From contig JALSTJ010000427.1 of the NCBI GenBank assembly GCA_026983815.1, positions 1-30,276 of the forward strand: a stretch of 30,276 bases of DNA. The letters run 5' to 3'. The DNA is from Flavobacteriales bacterium (GTDB taxonomy: Bacteria > Bacteroidota > Bacteroidia > Flavobacteriales > Flavobacteriaceae). Below, piece by piece: positions 6,686 to 14,995 of the stretch. The notes beneath the pieces were generated by a model. It saw nothing but the letters and a program-made list of their open reading frames with translations. It did no database searches and was not told the DNA's origin. The translations under genes were made by a program, and so were the position numbers. Position 1 is the stretch's first letter. Each line of letters opens with the position of its first letter.

Positions 6686-7694
6686 CTTCTTCATCAGGTT
6701 TATTTTCCAAGAGTTGATAAAGTTCGTGCATCTTTTGTTGCAACAATTTTTTGTCAATCAATTTGGTTTGGTATTCGGCAATCAGCGTAGGCGAAAGGTT
6801 GCGTCGCATTGCAAATTTAACCACTTCGTCATCTTTGCCTTTGCAAAGTAATACGCCTATGCTTGGGTTTTCGTTAGGCAATTTCACTTCTGCATCGAGC
6901 ACTTCCATATAAAAATTGAGTTGTCCGAGATACTCGGGTTTAAAATCGGTGGTTTTCAGTTCAAAAGCCACCAAGCATTGCAATTCTCTATGAAAAAAGA
7001 GTAAATCGATATAATAATCGTGCATACCCACTTGCAAGCGGTATTCTTGTCCGATAAAGGAAAATCCGCCGCCAAGTTCGAGCAGGAATTTTTTCAGGTT
7101 GTTTACCAGTGCCTTTTGTAAATCCTTTTCGTTATAGTTTTCGGGCAAATCCAAAAATTCAAATACATAGGTGTCCTTGAAAACCTGCCCTACATATTGT
7201 TGTAATTGTGTCACCGGTGGCGACACTTTTTTATCGGCAAGCATTGTTCGTTCAAAAAAACCCGAATCTATCTGTCTGATAAGTTCCCTTTTGCTCCACT
7301 TTTCTTTAATGGCTAACAGTAAGTAAAATTCCTTTTCTTCAAGGCTTTTGCATTTGGACAATATGGTAATATGATTGGTCCAAGTTAATTGTGTCACCAG
7401 TGGTAACACTTTTGGATTGTCTTTGTAAGTTTCGTAAAACTGTTTCATCCGATATAGTCCTCTTTTGGAAAAACCTTTGAGATTCGGGAAACGAGAACGG
7501 ATATACTCGGACAATTGTTTTACGGTACCCTCGCCCCAATTTCCGTCATTAACTTTATCGTAAACAAATTTTCCCACCTGCCAATACAAGTTTACCAACT
7601 CTTTGTTTACGGCTTGGTAAGCACGGGTTCGGGTTTGTTCAATGAGATTTACGATTTTCTCAAAGTCATTATGTTGCAAACGGCTATTTTCCAT
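6678..7694 (-). CDS. DUF1016 (YhcG-type) PD-(D/E)XK nuclease-domain protein
   Basis: A 338-residue two-domain protein. The N-terminal half is the DUF1016 helical domain (residues ~10-150, with 'YWQVGKFV', 'SEYIRSRFP', 'FSKRGLYRMKQFY' and 'WTNHI'). The C-terminal half is a PD-(D/E)XK nuclease-like domain with D230 in 'HDYYIDLLFF' and the E-x-K pair E245/K247 in 'LVAFELKTTDF'. Members are often found inside type I restriction-modification loci in Bacteroidota, but their function is not firmly known. The gene overlaps the methyltransferase stop by 11 nt and hsdS by 8 nt, so it is an integral operon member. Two copies of a palindromic 27-bp sequence lie in the coding region and produce the repeated peptide P-x-V-T-Q-L. 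Confidence 0.9.
   Translation of the reverse strand: MENSRLQHNDFEKIVNLIEQTRTRAYQAVNKELVNLYWQVGKFVYDKVNDGNWGEGTVKQLSEYIRSRFPNLKGFSKRGLYRMKQFYETYKDNPKVLPLVTQLTWTNHITILSKCKSLEEKEFYLLLAIKEKWSKRELIRQIDSGFFERTMLADKKVSPPVTQLQQYVGQVFKDTYVFEFLDLPENYNEKDLQKALVNNLKKFLLELGGGFSFIGQEYRLQVGMHDYYIDLLFFHRELQCLVAFELKTTDFKPEYLGQLNFYMEVLDAEVKLPNENPSIGVLLCKGKDDEVVKFAMRRNLSPTLIAEYQTKLIDKKLLQQKMHELYQLLENKPDEEDE
7203..7229. repeat. Palindromic 27-bp repeat inside the DUF1016 gene, copy 2
   Basis: The plus strand reads TAATTGTGTCACCGGTGG followed by CGACACTTT. It matches the copy at 7386-7412 at 24 of 27 positions, in the same frame, and its centre is nearly self-complementary (GTGTC...GACAC). It encodes KVSPPVTQL in the DUF1016 protein. 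Confidence 0.85.
7386..7412. repeat. Palindromic 27-bp repeat inside the DUF1016 gene, copy 1
   Basis: The plus strand reads TAATTGTGTCACCAGTGG followed by TAACACTTT, nearly self-complementary around CCAGTGG. It is 24/27 identical to the copy at 7203-7229 and encodes KVLPLVTQL. The two copies sit 183 bases (61 codons) apart, preserving the reading frame. Confidence 0.85.
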
Positions 7695-9951
7695 AAAATA
7701 TCTCCGGTTCTTGTGCTATATTGTTAATAATCGGAATACGATAAAATGCACCGTCATCCAAAATTTCATATTTGACCTTTTCAAGTTTGGTTTGCCAAAG
7801 TTTATGTTTTTTACGGTATTCTGTGTATTCTTTGGCAAGCGGAATCAATTCATTTTCTATTTCTGCTCCCGTAGTGCTTATACCGGCTTTTTCCACTTCG
7901 GCGATAGGAATTTCGTAATCAAACTCTTTTTTGATAATGGCTTTTATTTCAGCTTCCATTTTGTTTTGTAGTTCTTTCAACTGTTTGCGCAAAGCTTTTT
8001 TTTCTTCTTTTCCGGGGGCATTTTTCCCTCTTAATGCCAATTTTTCTTTGATAGGTTTTATTTGAGATTCATATTTTTTTTCCACTTCGGTAGTTGCTTT
8101 TTCTTTTATTTTTTGCCATTGCTCGGCTTCTTTCTCGGTAAATTTTTTAAAGAAAAGCAAGCTGGGTTTAACCGTAGCACCGCTGGCCATAAACACATCT
8201 TGCGGTATGGAAGTAATCAATAAAATCTTGGCTTTACTCTCTACAAAATCCCGTATTTTTTGGAGATTGCTGTTATTCAATACGCCTTCGGGCAATACAA
8301 TGCCCATTCTTCCTCCGGGCTTCAAAAGCCGTAAACTTCTTTCTATAAAAAGGACTTCGGTGAGTGTACTCATTTTGCCGGTTTCATATAGATTTAATAG
8401 CGGCTCGCCAATATGATCGGTAATTTGACGCATAGCTTTTTCATATTCAACACCATATCTTTTTTTATATTCTTTTATTCGTTTTTCATCTTTGTATTTA
8501 TCGGCTTCGGTAATTTTCAAACTTTTTTCCACACGTGAGCCAAAAGGCGGGTTGGTTAGTATAATATCAAACCGGTTTTCAAAAATTCCGTTTACATTCA
8601 ACAACCCGTCGTTGTGATGCACACCACCGTGTCCGTCTCCGTGCATAATCATATTCATTTTGGCGGTTCTGGCCATACGCGGATTTGCATCTGTTCCGTA
8701 AATACAATCATAAGAAAGTCTTCTGATACGACTATTCTGATTGGTTATATCCAATTCTTGGTTGAGTTGTTGAAAAAGTTTGTTGACCTTTTCATCTATT
8801 TTCAATTTTTCTTTTTCCGAAAGTTTTTCATAATTTTCGTCGTAATATTTTTGTTTTATTTTTTCTTTTTGCTGCTGTATATCTTTTTCTATTTGTTCTC
8901 TTACGTATTCAAAAGCACGAATAAGAAAACCGCCCGAACCGCAAGCCGGGTCGCAAATCAATTCACCTTCTCTCGGATCAAGCACTTCTACCATAAAATC
9001 CACAATAGTTCGAGGTGTAAAAAATTGTCCGAGTTCTCCGCGGAAAGTCTTTCCAAGAAATTTTTCAAAAGCAATTCCTTTGACATCGTCGGAAGTGGTA
9101 GAAAGATTGTATTTTTCTAATTTCTCAACAATGGCTTCAAAGCTGTTTTCTTTGATTCTCAATACCTCATTTTCGGCGAACAAATCATCATCTTTAAAAT
9201 CTTCTTTTGTCCGTTCAAATAGTTTTTGATAAAATTCGGGGTCATTCTTTGATTTGGTTTCGTCATAAGCTTCTTTCAGTTCCCGAAATCTTTTCTTTGA
9301 AAAAATTTGTCCTTCATCGTTTTTTCTTTCGTATCTGATTTTGATAAACAAAATCTTGCTTATCTCGTCAAAAGCCGCTTCCGGCGAAAGTTTGTCGTTA
9401 TTTCTTATAATATTATGACACTGAAAGAGAACTTTTGAAAATTCGTCTCGGGTAAATGCCTTGGTTTGCTTCAACAATTTATCAATTTTCTTTGTATCAT
9501 TGAGCATATCCGCACTCGGAATATCAATGATTTCTTCCAATTGTTTAGGTAATTTACCTTTTACCACCCTGAAAATTCGTGTTTCTTTTAGGTTAGTAAC
9601 CACAAAAAAATCCGCACCTGCCCAAGCCGCATAATTGGCTCCTTGAAAATAATCTTCTTCACGAATAGTTACATTTTCCGCTTTGCATTCTACTACTATA
9701 ATCGGACTGTTGTCCTCCAACCTATCTTTTTTTGATTTCCAAACTACTATATCCGCTCGTGCCTTGCCTTGCCCCCGTTGTGAATTACTGACGGTAACCT
9801 CTTGTTTCATTTGGTCAAAAGAAAATCCATAATGATTTACCAGACGGCAAATAAACTTTTGCCTTACTTCTTCCTCCGGTGTTTTGATAAGCCACTTGTC
9901 TTTAAGCGGAACATATATTTTGTTTTCTTTAATTTTTATTTCACAGTACAT
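7684..9951 (-). CDS. hsdM: Restriction-modification fusion: HsdR-N-type nuclease domain + N6-adenine DNA methyltransferase (HsdM)
   Basis: A 755-residue fusion. Residues ~20-135 form an HsdR-N-like PD-(D/E)XK domain with D67 in 'ARADIVVW' and E88/K90 in 'IIVVECKAE'. A helical HsdM-N-like region follows, then an N6-adenine methyltransferase domain with SAM motif DPACGSGGF at 334-342, the preceding 'GQFFTPRTIV', and catalytic NPPF at 467-470 (DIILTNPPFGSR). The C-terminal third is rich in charged coiled coil. The frame runs open to 10230 inside ftsZ, but the ATG at 9951, with AAAAGG upstream, starts just after the ftsZ stop and fits the domain. With HsdS but no translocase HsdR, the layout resembles BcgI-like type IIB/IIG systems, where nuclease and methylase share one chain. 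Confidence 0.9.
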   Translation of the reverse strand: MYCEIKIKENKIYVPLKDKWLIKTPEEEVRQKFICRLVNHYGFSFDQMKQEVTVSNSQRGQGKARADIVVWKSKKDRLEDNSPIIVVECKAENVTIREEDYFQGANYAAWAGADFFVVTNLKETRIFRVVKGKLPKQLEEIIDIPSADMLNDTKKIDKLLKQTKAFTRDEFSKVLFQCHNIIRNNDKLSPEAAFDEISKILFIKIRYERKNDEGQIFSKKRFRELKEAYDETKSKNDPEFYQKLFERTKEDFKDDDLFAENEVLRIKENSFEAIVEKLEKYNLSTTSDDVKGIAFEKFLGKTFRGELGQFFTPRTIVDFMVEVLDPREGELICDPACGSGGFLIRAFEYVREQIEKDIQQQKEKIKQKYYDENYEKLSEKEKLKIDEKVNKLFQQLNQELDITNQNSRIRRLSYDCIYGTDANPRMARTAKMNMIMHGDGHGGVHHNDGLLNVNGIFENRFDIILTNPPFGSRVEKSLKITEADKYKDEKRIKEYKKRYGVEYEKAMRQITDHIGEPLLNLYETGKMSTLTEVLFIERSLRLLKPGGRMGIVLPEGVLNNSNLQKIRDFVESKAKILLITSIPQDVFMASGATVKPSLLFFKKFTEKEAEQWQKIKEKATTEVEKKYESQIKPIKEKLALRGKNAPGKEEKKALRKQLKELQNKMEAEIKAIIKKEFDYEIPIAEVEKAGISTTGAEIENELIPLAKEYTEYRKKHKLWQTKLEKVKYEILDDGAFYRIPIINNIAQEPEIFYGK

Positions 9952-9976
9952 AAACCTTTTCTTAATTGATTTATTC

Positions 9977-11737
9977 TCAATCCACATTATCAAATAAAAA
10001 AGAATTGCTATCGCTGATTCTAAAATCCTCGCCATTGAATTCCATCTTAGAAACACTTTGTTCCGATTTGGGTGTAGTATCAATATGTATCCCTTGTTTT
10101 TCATAAGCAGGTGTATCATCTTCATCAAAAGGAATGGTATCCACATACTTGCGCAAGTTGGATTTTCTTTTTTGGGTAAGTTCCAAAGCTTTTTCAAAGG
10201 GAAGCTCTGTAATATCACCCAATTCATCAAGATTTATAGAATTTTCTTCAACAATTTCCTTTTCATTGTTTGTAAGCTGACTTTTTAAAACGGGTTCAGA
10301 AATTCTTTCTTCTTTTTCGATATCATTTTCATTTTCAATAAGTTTTTCATCTTGAGAAAATGTTTCTTCAACCTGATCCTCTCTATAATCATCGAGTTTA
10401 TATACCTTTCTTTCTTCTTCACTTTCAGGTTTTGATTCTTCTTCAATATCCATTGAGAATTCATCAAACAAAACCTGTTGATTATCCTGAATATTATCAT
10501 GTGTATTTTTAAACTCATATGGATTATCAATTTGGAATTTTTCTTCTGCTACAATGTTCCGAGTTTCATCATCAAAGTCCAAAATCAATTGTTTATTTCC
10601 ATATTCATCAATAATAAGCTTATGTTCATCCATATCATTTTCTTCTTCATGAGGTTTGGTAATTTCCATTTCGGGCGGATTGACAATTTCTCGTTCTTTT
10701 GTAATGAAATGAACTTTTCTATCGGGCTTAGTATTGGCTATTATATCTTGTTGATCATTAGGAAAACCTGTAGCGATAATGGTTACGCCAATTTCATCAT
10801 TTAAACGTTCATCCGTTCCGATTCCCAAGATAATATCAGCTGTATTTCCGGCTTCATTCTGAACATAATAGTTGATCTCACTCATTTCATCCAAAGTAAT
10901 TTCTTCAGAACCCGATACAATCAATAACAATACATTCTTTGCACCAACAATTTTATTATCGTTCAATAATGGAGAATCCAAAGCCGCCTCAATTACTTTT
11001 TGAGCACGATTTTCTCCACTGGCGGTTGCCGATCCCATAATAGCAGTGCCACTGTTTTCCAAGACTGTCCGAACATCTCTAAAATCAACATTTACCTTAT
11101 AATTTAAAGTAATCACTTCGGAAATACTGGATGCCGCTTTTGCTAAAATTTCATCGGATTTTGCAAAAGCTTCATGATATTTTAAATTACCAAAAACTTC
11201 ACGCAATTTATTGTTATTAATAATAATCAATGAATCTACATACTGACGAAGTTCTTCTATTCCTTCTTCAGCATGTTTCAAGCGTTTACGTCCTTCAAAT
11301 TCAAAAGGGCTGGTTACAATTCCCACGGTAAGAATACCCATTTCTCTCGCCAACTTGGCAATAACTGGCGCCGCTCCGGTTCCTGTTCCCCCACCCATTC
11401 CGGCGGTGATAAAAATCATTTTGGTATTATCTTCCAAAACTTTCTTGAGTGATTCCAAATCTTCTTCGGCAGCTTTTCGTCCGATTTCAGGTATGGCACC
11501 TGCTCCCAAACCTTCGGTCAATTCTCGTCCGATTTGAATTTTGATGGGAATAGGACTTTTTCGTAAATCTTGAGCATCTGTATTTACTATAACAAAATCT
11601 ACATCTTTGATGCCTTTTTGATACATATAATTTACGGCATTTCCGCCGCCACCACCAACACCAACAACTTTGATAACATTGGCTTTGTGTTTTTTGATAT
11701 CAAAATCCAAATTTAAATTCATTTCCAAATTTTCCAT
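9977..11737 (-). CDS. ftsZ: Cell division protein FtsZ
   Basis: The tubulin-like GTPase that forms the division ring. The N-terminal GTPase domain is intact: 'VVGVGGGGGNAVNYM', the tubulin signature GGGTGTG at 115-121, and the T7-loop 'NVDFRDVRTVL' that completes the neighbouring subunit's active site. At 586 residues it is longer than typical FtsZ because of a ~250-residue acidic, low-complexity linker. The final 'SNSFLFDNVD' is the conserved Bacteroidota C-terminal peptide for FtsA/partner binding. It follows ftsA by 21 nt and is the last dcw gene. The restriction-modification operon begins 25 nt after its stop on the same strand, so readthrough from the dcw operon is likely. Confidence 0.98.
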   Translation of the reverse strand: MENLEMNLNLDFDIKKHKANVIKVVGVGGGGGNAVNYMYQKGIKDVDFVIVNTDAQDLRKSPIPIKIQIGRELTEGLGAGAIPEIGRKAAEEDLESLKKVLEDNTKMIFITAGMGGGTGTGAAPVIAKLAREMGILTVGIVTSPFEFEGRKRLKHAEEGIEELRQYVDSLIIINNNKLREVFGNLKYHEAFAKSDEILAKAASSISEVITLNYKVNVDFRDVRTVLENSGTAIMGSATASGENRAQKVIEAALDSPLLNDNKIVGAKNVLLLIVSGSEEITLDEMSEINYYVQNEAGNTADIILGIGTDERLNDEIGVTIIATGFPNDQQDIIANTKPDRKVHFITKEREIVNPPEMEITKPHEEENDMDEHKLIIDEYGNKQLILDFDDETRNIVAEEKFQIDNPYEFKNTHDNIQDNQQVLFDEFSMDIEEESKPESEEERKVYKLDDYREDQVEETFSQDEKLIENENDIEKEERISEPVLKSQLTNNEKEIVEENSINLDELGDITELPFEKALELTQKRKSNLRKYVDTIPFDEDDTPAYEKQGIHIDTTPKSEQSVSKMEFNGEDFRISDSNSFLFDNVD

Positions 11738-11758
11738 AATAGTATTGTTTGATTAGGT

Positions 11759-13171
11759 TTATTCCAATTTATTTAATAATTTCATAATGGGCTCATACCA
11801 AGCACTTTTTCTTTTTTTATCCACTGGCGGGATAAGTTTCTCATTATCTATTTGGGGTTCTTCTTCCAAAATATTTTGCTCTTCGGGGATTTTTTCTTCA
11901 GGTAAATCCATTTGATAATTTTCATCATATTCCACCTCTTCATAATTAATTTTATTTTCCAAACCTTCCATTAGCAATCCTACGGCAGTAGCAAAAATGG
12001 GACTTTTGAGTTCATCTTCGGTTCCGGCTGCCAAATGCTGATTAGGATAGCCGATGCGTGCATGCATTCCGGTAAGAACATTGACCAATTGCACCAAATG
12101 CTTCATTTGTGCACCACCACCGGTCAGAACAATTCCCCCCAATAACATATTTTCATTGCTGATATCTGTATATTTATGAATTTCATTATCCACTCTTGAG
12201 ATAATTTCAGCCAAACGTGCTTTAATTATTCTGGAAATGGTTTTCAAAGAAACTTCTACAGGTTTATGTCCGGGCAGACCTTCAATGGAAACAATTTCAT
12301 TATCACTATTGGCTCCCGGATAAGCAGAACCGAATTTCACTTTGACCAATTCTGCATCACGTAACAAAACACGAATTCCGGTCGACAAATCCTTGGTAAT
12401 AATATTTCCTCCGGCAGGAATAATAGCAGTATGACGGATAATATTATGATTAAAAATTGCCAAATCGGTAGTGCCGCCACCCATATCTATCAAAGCAATA
12501 CCTCCTTCTTTTTCTTCATCAATCAATACGGCTCGTGATGAAGCCAAAGGTTCTAAAGTAATATCTTCCACTTCCAAATCTGCCATCTCGACACATCTAA
12601 CCAGATTTTTTATGGCAGCCACTTTACCAACAACCACGTGAAAATTAGCTTCTAAACGCGTTCCCGCCATACCTATTGGTGAAAGTTTTATGTCTTGAAT
12701 TTCATCAACTTTGAACTCTTGTGGTAAAGCATGAATAATTTGCTCTCCGGATTCTACATGGAGTTTTTTTACTTGCTCAGTTAATAGATCGATATCTTTT
12801 TGAGTGATAATCTCTTCGGGATTATTTCTGGTGAGGTATTCACGGGTTTGAATACTTCTGATATGTTGTCCGGCAATCCCTACAACCACCCGTTTAATTT
12901 TGATTTTTGAATTGTATTCGGCTTTGGCAACAGCTTCACGAATAGCAATTTCGGTGTCTTTGAGATTGATAACCTCGCCGGTTTTAACACCTTTATTGGG
13001 TGCTTTTCCGTATCCCAAAACTTCTACTTTACCATATTGGTTTTTTCTTCCGACAATAGCAACAACCTTGGTCGTTCCTATGTCCAATCCAACAACAATT
13101 GTTCTTGGATCTTGCGGTTGTAATTTTCTTTCCGCTTTGAATTCTGATGTGTTTTTTTGTTGATTTGTCAT
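11759..13171 (-). CDS. ftsA: Cell division protein FtsA
   Basis: An actin-like ATPase that tethers FtsZ to the inner membrane. The ATPase phosphate-binding motifs are present: 'VVGLDIGTTKVVAIVG' near residue 27, 'ALIDMGGGTTDLAIF' near 205, and 'GGIVLTGGGAQ' near 345. The SHS2-type 1C domain lies between, with 'RVVVGIAGQHI'. The protein ends with a basic amphipathic helix (WYEPIMKLLNKLE) suited to membrane attachment. At 470 residues it is longer than E. coli FtsA because of an acidic linker before that helix, a common Bacteroidota feature. It sits 10 nt after ftsQ and 21 nt before ftsZ, within one operon. Confidence 0.97.
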   Translation of the reverse strand: MTNQQKNTSEFKAERKLQPQDPRTIVVGLDIGTTKVVAIVGRKNQYGKVEVLGYGKAPNKGVKTGEVINLKDTEIAIREAVAKAEYNSKIKIKRVVVGIAGQHIRSIQTREYLTRNNPEEIITQKDIDLLTEQVKKLHVESGEQIIHALPQEFKVDEIQDIKLSPIGMAGTRLEANFHVVVGKVAAIKNLVRCVEMADLEVEDITLEPLASSRAVLIDEEKEGGIALIDMGGGTTDLAIFNHNIIRHTAIIPAGGNIITKDLSTGIRVLLRDAELVKVKFGSAYPGANSDNEIVSIEGLPGHKPVEVSLKTISRIIKARLAEIISRVDNEIHKYTDISNENMLLGGIVLTGGGAQMKHLVQLVNVLTGMHARIGYPNQHLAAGTEDELKSPIFATAVGLLMEGLENKINYEEVEYDENYQMDLPEEKIPEEQNILEEEPQIDNEKLIPPVDKKRKSAWYEPIMKLLNKLE

Positions 13172-13181
13172 ACCGCTATAT

Positions 13182-13892
13182 TTAATTTTTTATTCTTTTA
13201 CAAACTATTTGATTATCAAAACTCAAATCGATTTTGACATACTTGTTTGATAAATGATTTTTTTTCAAAAACAGTAAAATGGTCTTGAGTTTATTTAATT
13301 TTTTTTGAATATTTTTTATATCGCCAAAATATATTTCAGGTTTAAAATCCATTGCTTTTAATAAATAATTTCCTTGATTATTCAAATGTATTTCAGTAAT
13401 TTTCTCTTTTAAAAATACATCTGCATTAATTTTTTCTATCAGATGATAAATATCTTGAATCTTTTTTTCATTGGGATTTCCAAAAACCAAAATCACATTT
13501 TCGGTATAATGATCGGACAAAGGTCTTTTGTTTGCTTGGCTATCAATATAATATGATTTATCACCCATCACTCTTGCAATAGGAGTAAATTGCTCAACAT
13601 ATGCATAGACATTATTGTTTAAATCTTTATATACTTCAGCCCGTGCAACAAATCTATTTTTTTTCAATTGATTTTCAAGTTGAGAAATATCAATATGCCC
13701 TAAAATACTATCTTTATAGTTAATCATTTTCTTAATTTCATTGACTTGTATAAAATTTTTATCCAAAGGATAAACCAAAACTTTGGTATCGTGTATTTTT
13801 TCATTTTCAAATTTTTGAGAAAACCATTTTCCCAATCCAAGAGTTAGAATCAGCAAAAAAATAAAGATTATATTTGCCAAAATTTTTTTCAT
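13182..13892 (-). CDS. ftsQ: Cell division protein FtsQ/DivIB
   Basis: A 236-residue bitopic membrane protein: a short cytoplasmic N terminus, one transmembrane helix at about residues 4-22 (ILANIIFIFLLILTLGLG), a POTRA-like region (~38-100 including 'RFVARAEVYKDLNNNVYAYVEQ') and the periplasmic beta domain with 'YYIDSQANKRPLS'. It scaffolds FtsL/FtsI/FtsW at the division site. Its ATG overlaps the murG stop by 4 nt (ATGA). In most Bacteroidota dcw clusters murC stands between murG and ftsQ; here there is no room for it. Sequence conservation is low in this family, so position in the cluster is part of the evidence. Confidence 0.92.
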   Translation of the reverse strand: MKKILANIIFIFLLILTLGLGKWFSQKFENEKIHDTKVLVYPLDKNFIQVNEIKKMINYKDSILGHIDISQLENQLKKNRFVARAEVYKDLNNNVYAYVEQFTPIARVMGDKSYYIDSQANKRPLSDHYTENVILVFGNPNEKKIQDIYHLIEKINADVFLKEKITEIHLNNQGNYLLKAMDFKPEIYFGDIKNIQKKLNKLKTILLFLKKNHLSNKYVKIDLSFDNQIVCKRIKN

Positions 13893-14992
13893 ATTTTCAA
13901 CTGTTTAAAAATATCATCCACTATATGTTCTACAGCATTTGGCTTAGCCATTTGTTTCAGATTTTTTTGTAAATCTTCATGATATTTTTCATCGTTTAAA
14001 ATCTTTTGAATATCATGGATTAAATTTTTATCCAAATCTTTTTCTTTGATTAATATTGCCGCATTTTTATCTGATAAAGCTTTTGCATTTTTTGTTTGAT
14101 GATCTTCGGCAAGATAAGGTGAAGGTATCAAAATAACAGGTTTTCCTACTACAGCCAATTCGGAAATGGAACCTGCTCCTGCACGGGAAATAATCAAATC
14201 GGCAGCTGCATATGCTTGATTCATATCGTTGATAAATGGCATTACTTTAATAGATTTATCTTCATATTTCCGAAACTTTTCATAATGATTTTTTCCGGTT
14301 TGCCAGATTAATTGCCATTGATTATTTTTGATTTCATCAATGTATTTTTCAATAGCACGATTGACCTGCATAGCTCCCAAACTTCCTCCCACAACCAAAA
14401 GCGTTTTTTTGTTGGGCTGCAAACCAAATTTGTTTAGAGCATCTGTTTTATTTTCATTCAAAGACTTCAATGATTCTCTTATGGGATTTCCCGTCAAAAG
14501 AATTTTTTCGGGATTAAAAAAATTATCCAAATTATCATAAGCCGTATATATTTTCAAAGCATTTTTGGCTAATAACTTATTGGTTATACCCGGATAAGAA
14601 TTTTGTTCTTGAATAAAAGTGGGAATTCCTTTTTTTTGTGCAACATACAAAACAGGACCACTTGCAAATCCACCGGTTCCTATGACAGCATCCGGTTTAA
14701 ACTTATTGATAATTTTACCAGCTTTCCATAAACTACTTACTAATTTTAGAGGAAAACTCAAATTTTTGAGTTTATTGGTTCTATTGATTCCCGAAATCCA
14801 TAAAGCTTCTATGGGATAACCTGCAGCAGGAATTTTTTCCATTTCCATGCGTCCTTTGGCTCCTACAAAAAGTATCTGTGCATCAGGCATACGTCCTTTT
14901 ATTTCATTGGCAATAGCCAAAGCCGGAAAAATATGACCGCCGGTTCCTCCTCCGCTGATAATAAAACGATATGTCTTTTTTCTATTCTTCAT
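13889..14992 (-). CDS. murG: UDP-GlcNAc:undecaprenyl-PP-MurNAc-pentapeptide GlcNAc transferase MurG
   Basis: This peripheral inner-membrane GT28 glycosyltransferase turns lipid I into lipid II. The N-terminal GGGTGGHIFPALA loop lies at residues 14-26. The acceptor-side motif 'VIGTGGFASGPV' and 'IQEQNSYPGITNK' follow, then the donor-binding C-terminal domain with 'VVGGSLGAMQVN' and 'ISRAGAGSISELA..GKPVILIP'. At 367 residues it is full length and looks functional. It starts three bases after the ftsW stop and its own stop overlaps ftsQ. An intact murG implies that peptidoglycan precursors are still made, although murC is missing and murD is truncated here. Confidence 0.98.
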   Translation of the reverse strand: MKNRKKTYRFIISGGGTGGHIFPALAIANEIKGRMPDAQILFVGAKGRMEMEKIPAAGYPIEALWISGINRTNKLKNLSFPLKLVSSLWKAGKIINKFKPDAVIGTGGFASGPVLYVAQKKGIPTFIQEQNSYPGITNKLLAKNALKIYTAYDNLDNFFNPEKILLTGNPIRESLKSLNENKTDALNKFGLQPNKKTLLVVGGSLGAMQVNRAIEKYIDEIKNNQWQLIWQTGKNHYEKFRKYEDKSIKVMPFINDMNQAYAAADLIISRAGAGSISELAVVGKPVILIPSPYLAEDHQTKNAKALSDKNAAILIKEKDLDKNLIHDIQKILNDEKYHEDLQKNLKQMAKPNAVEHIVDDIFKQLKI

Positions 14993-14995
14993 GGT

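Noticed and set aside
8614..9120. 168-codon plus-strand open frame
   Set aside because: It is antisense to the methyltransferase core, including the DPACGSGGF motif; its phenylalanine-rich translation is the shadow of lysine/glutamate codons.
9952..10230. N-terminal extension of the methyltransferase frame by 93 residues
   Set aside because: It lies entirely within the 3' end of ftsZ, has no recognisable domain, and the ATG at 9951 with an upstream AAAAGG fits the HsdR-N domain start.
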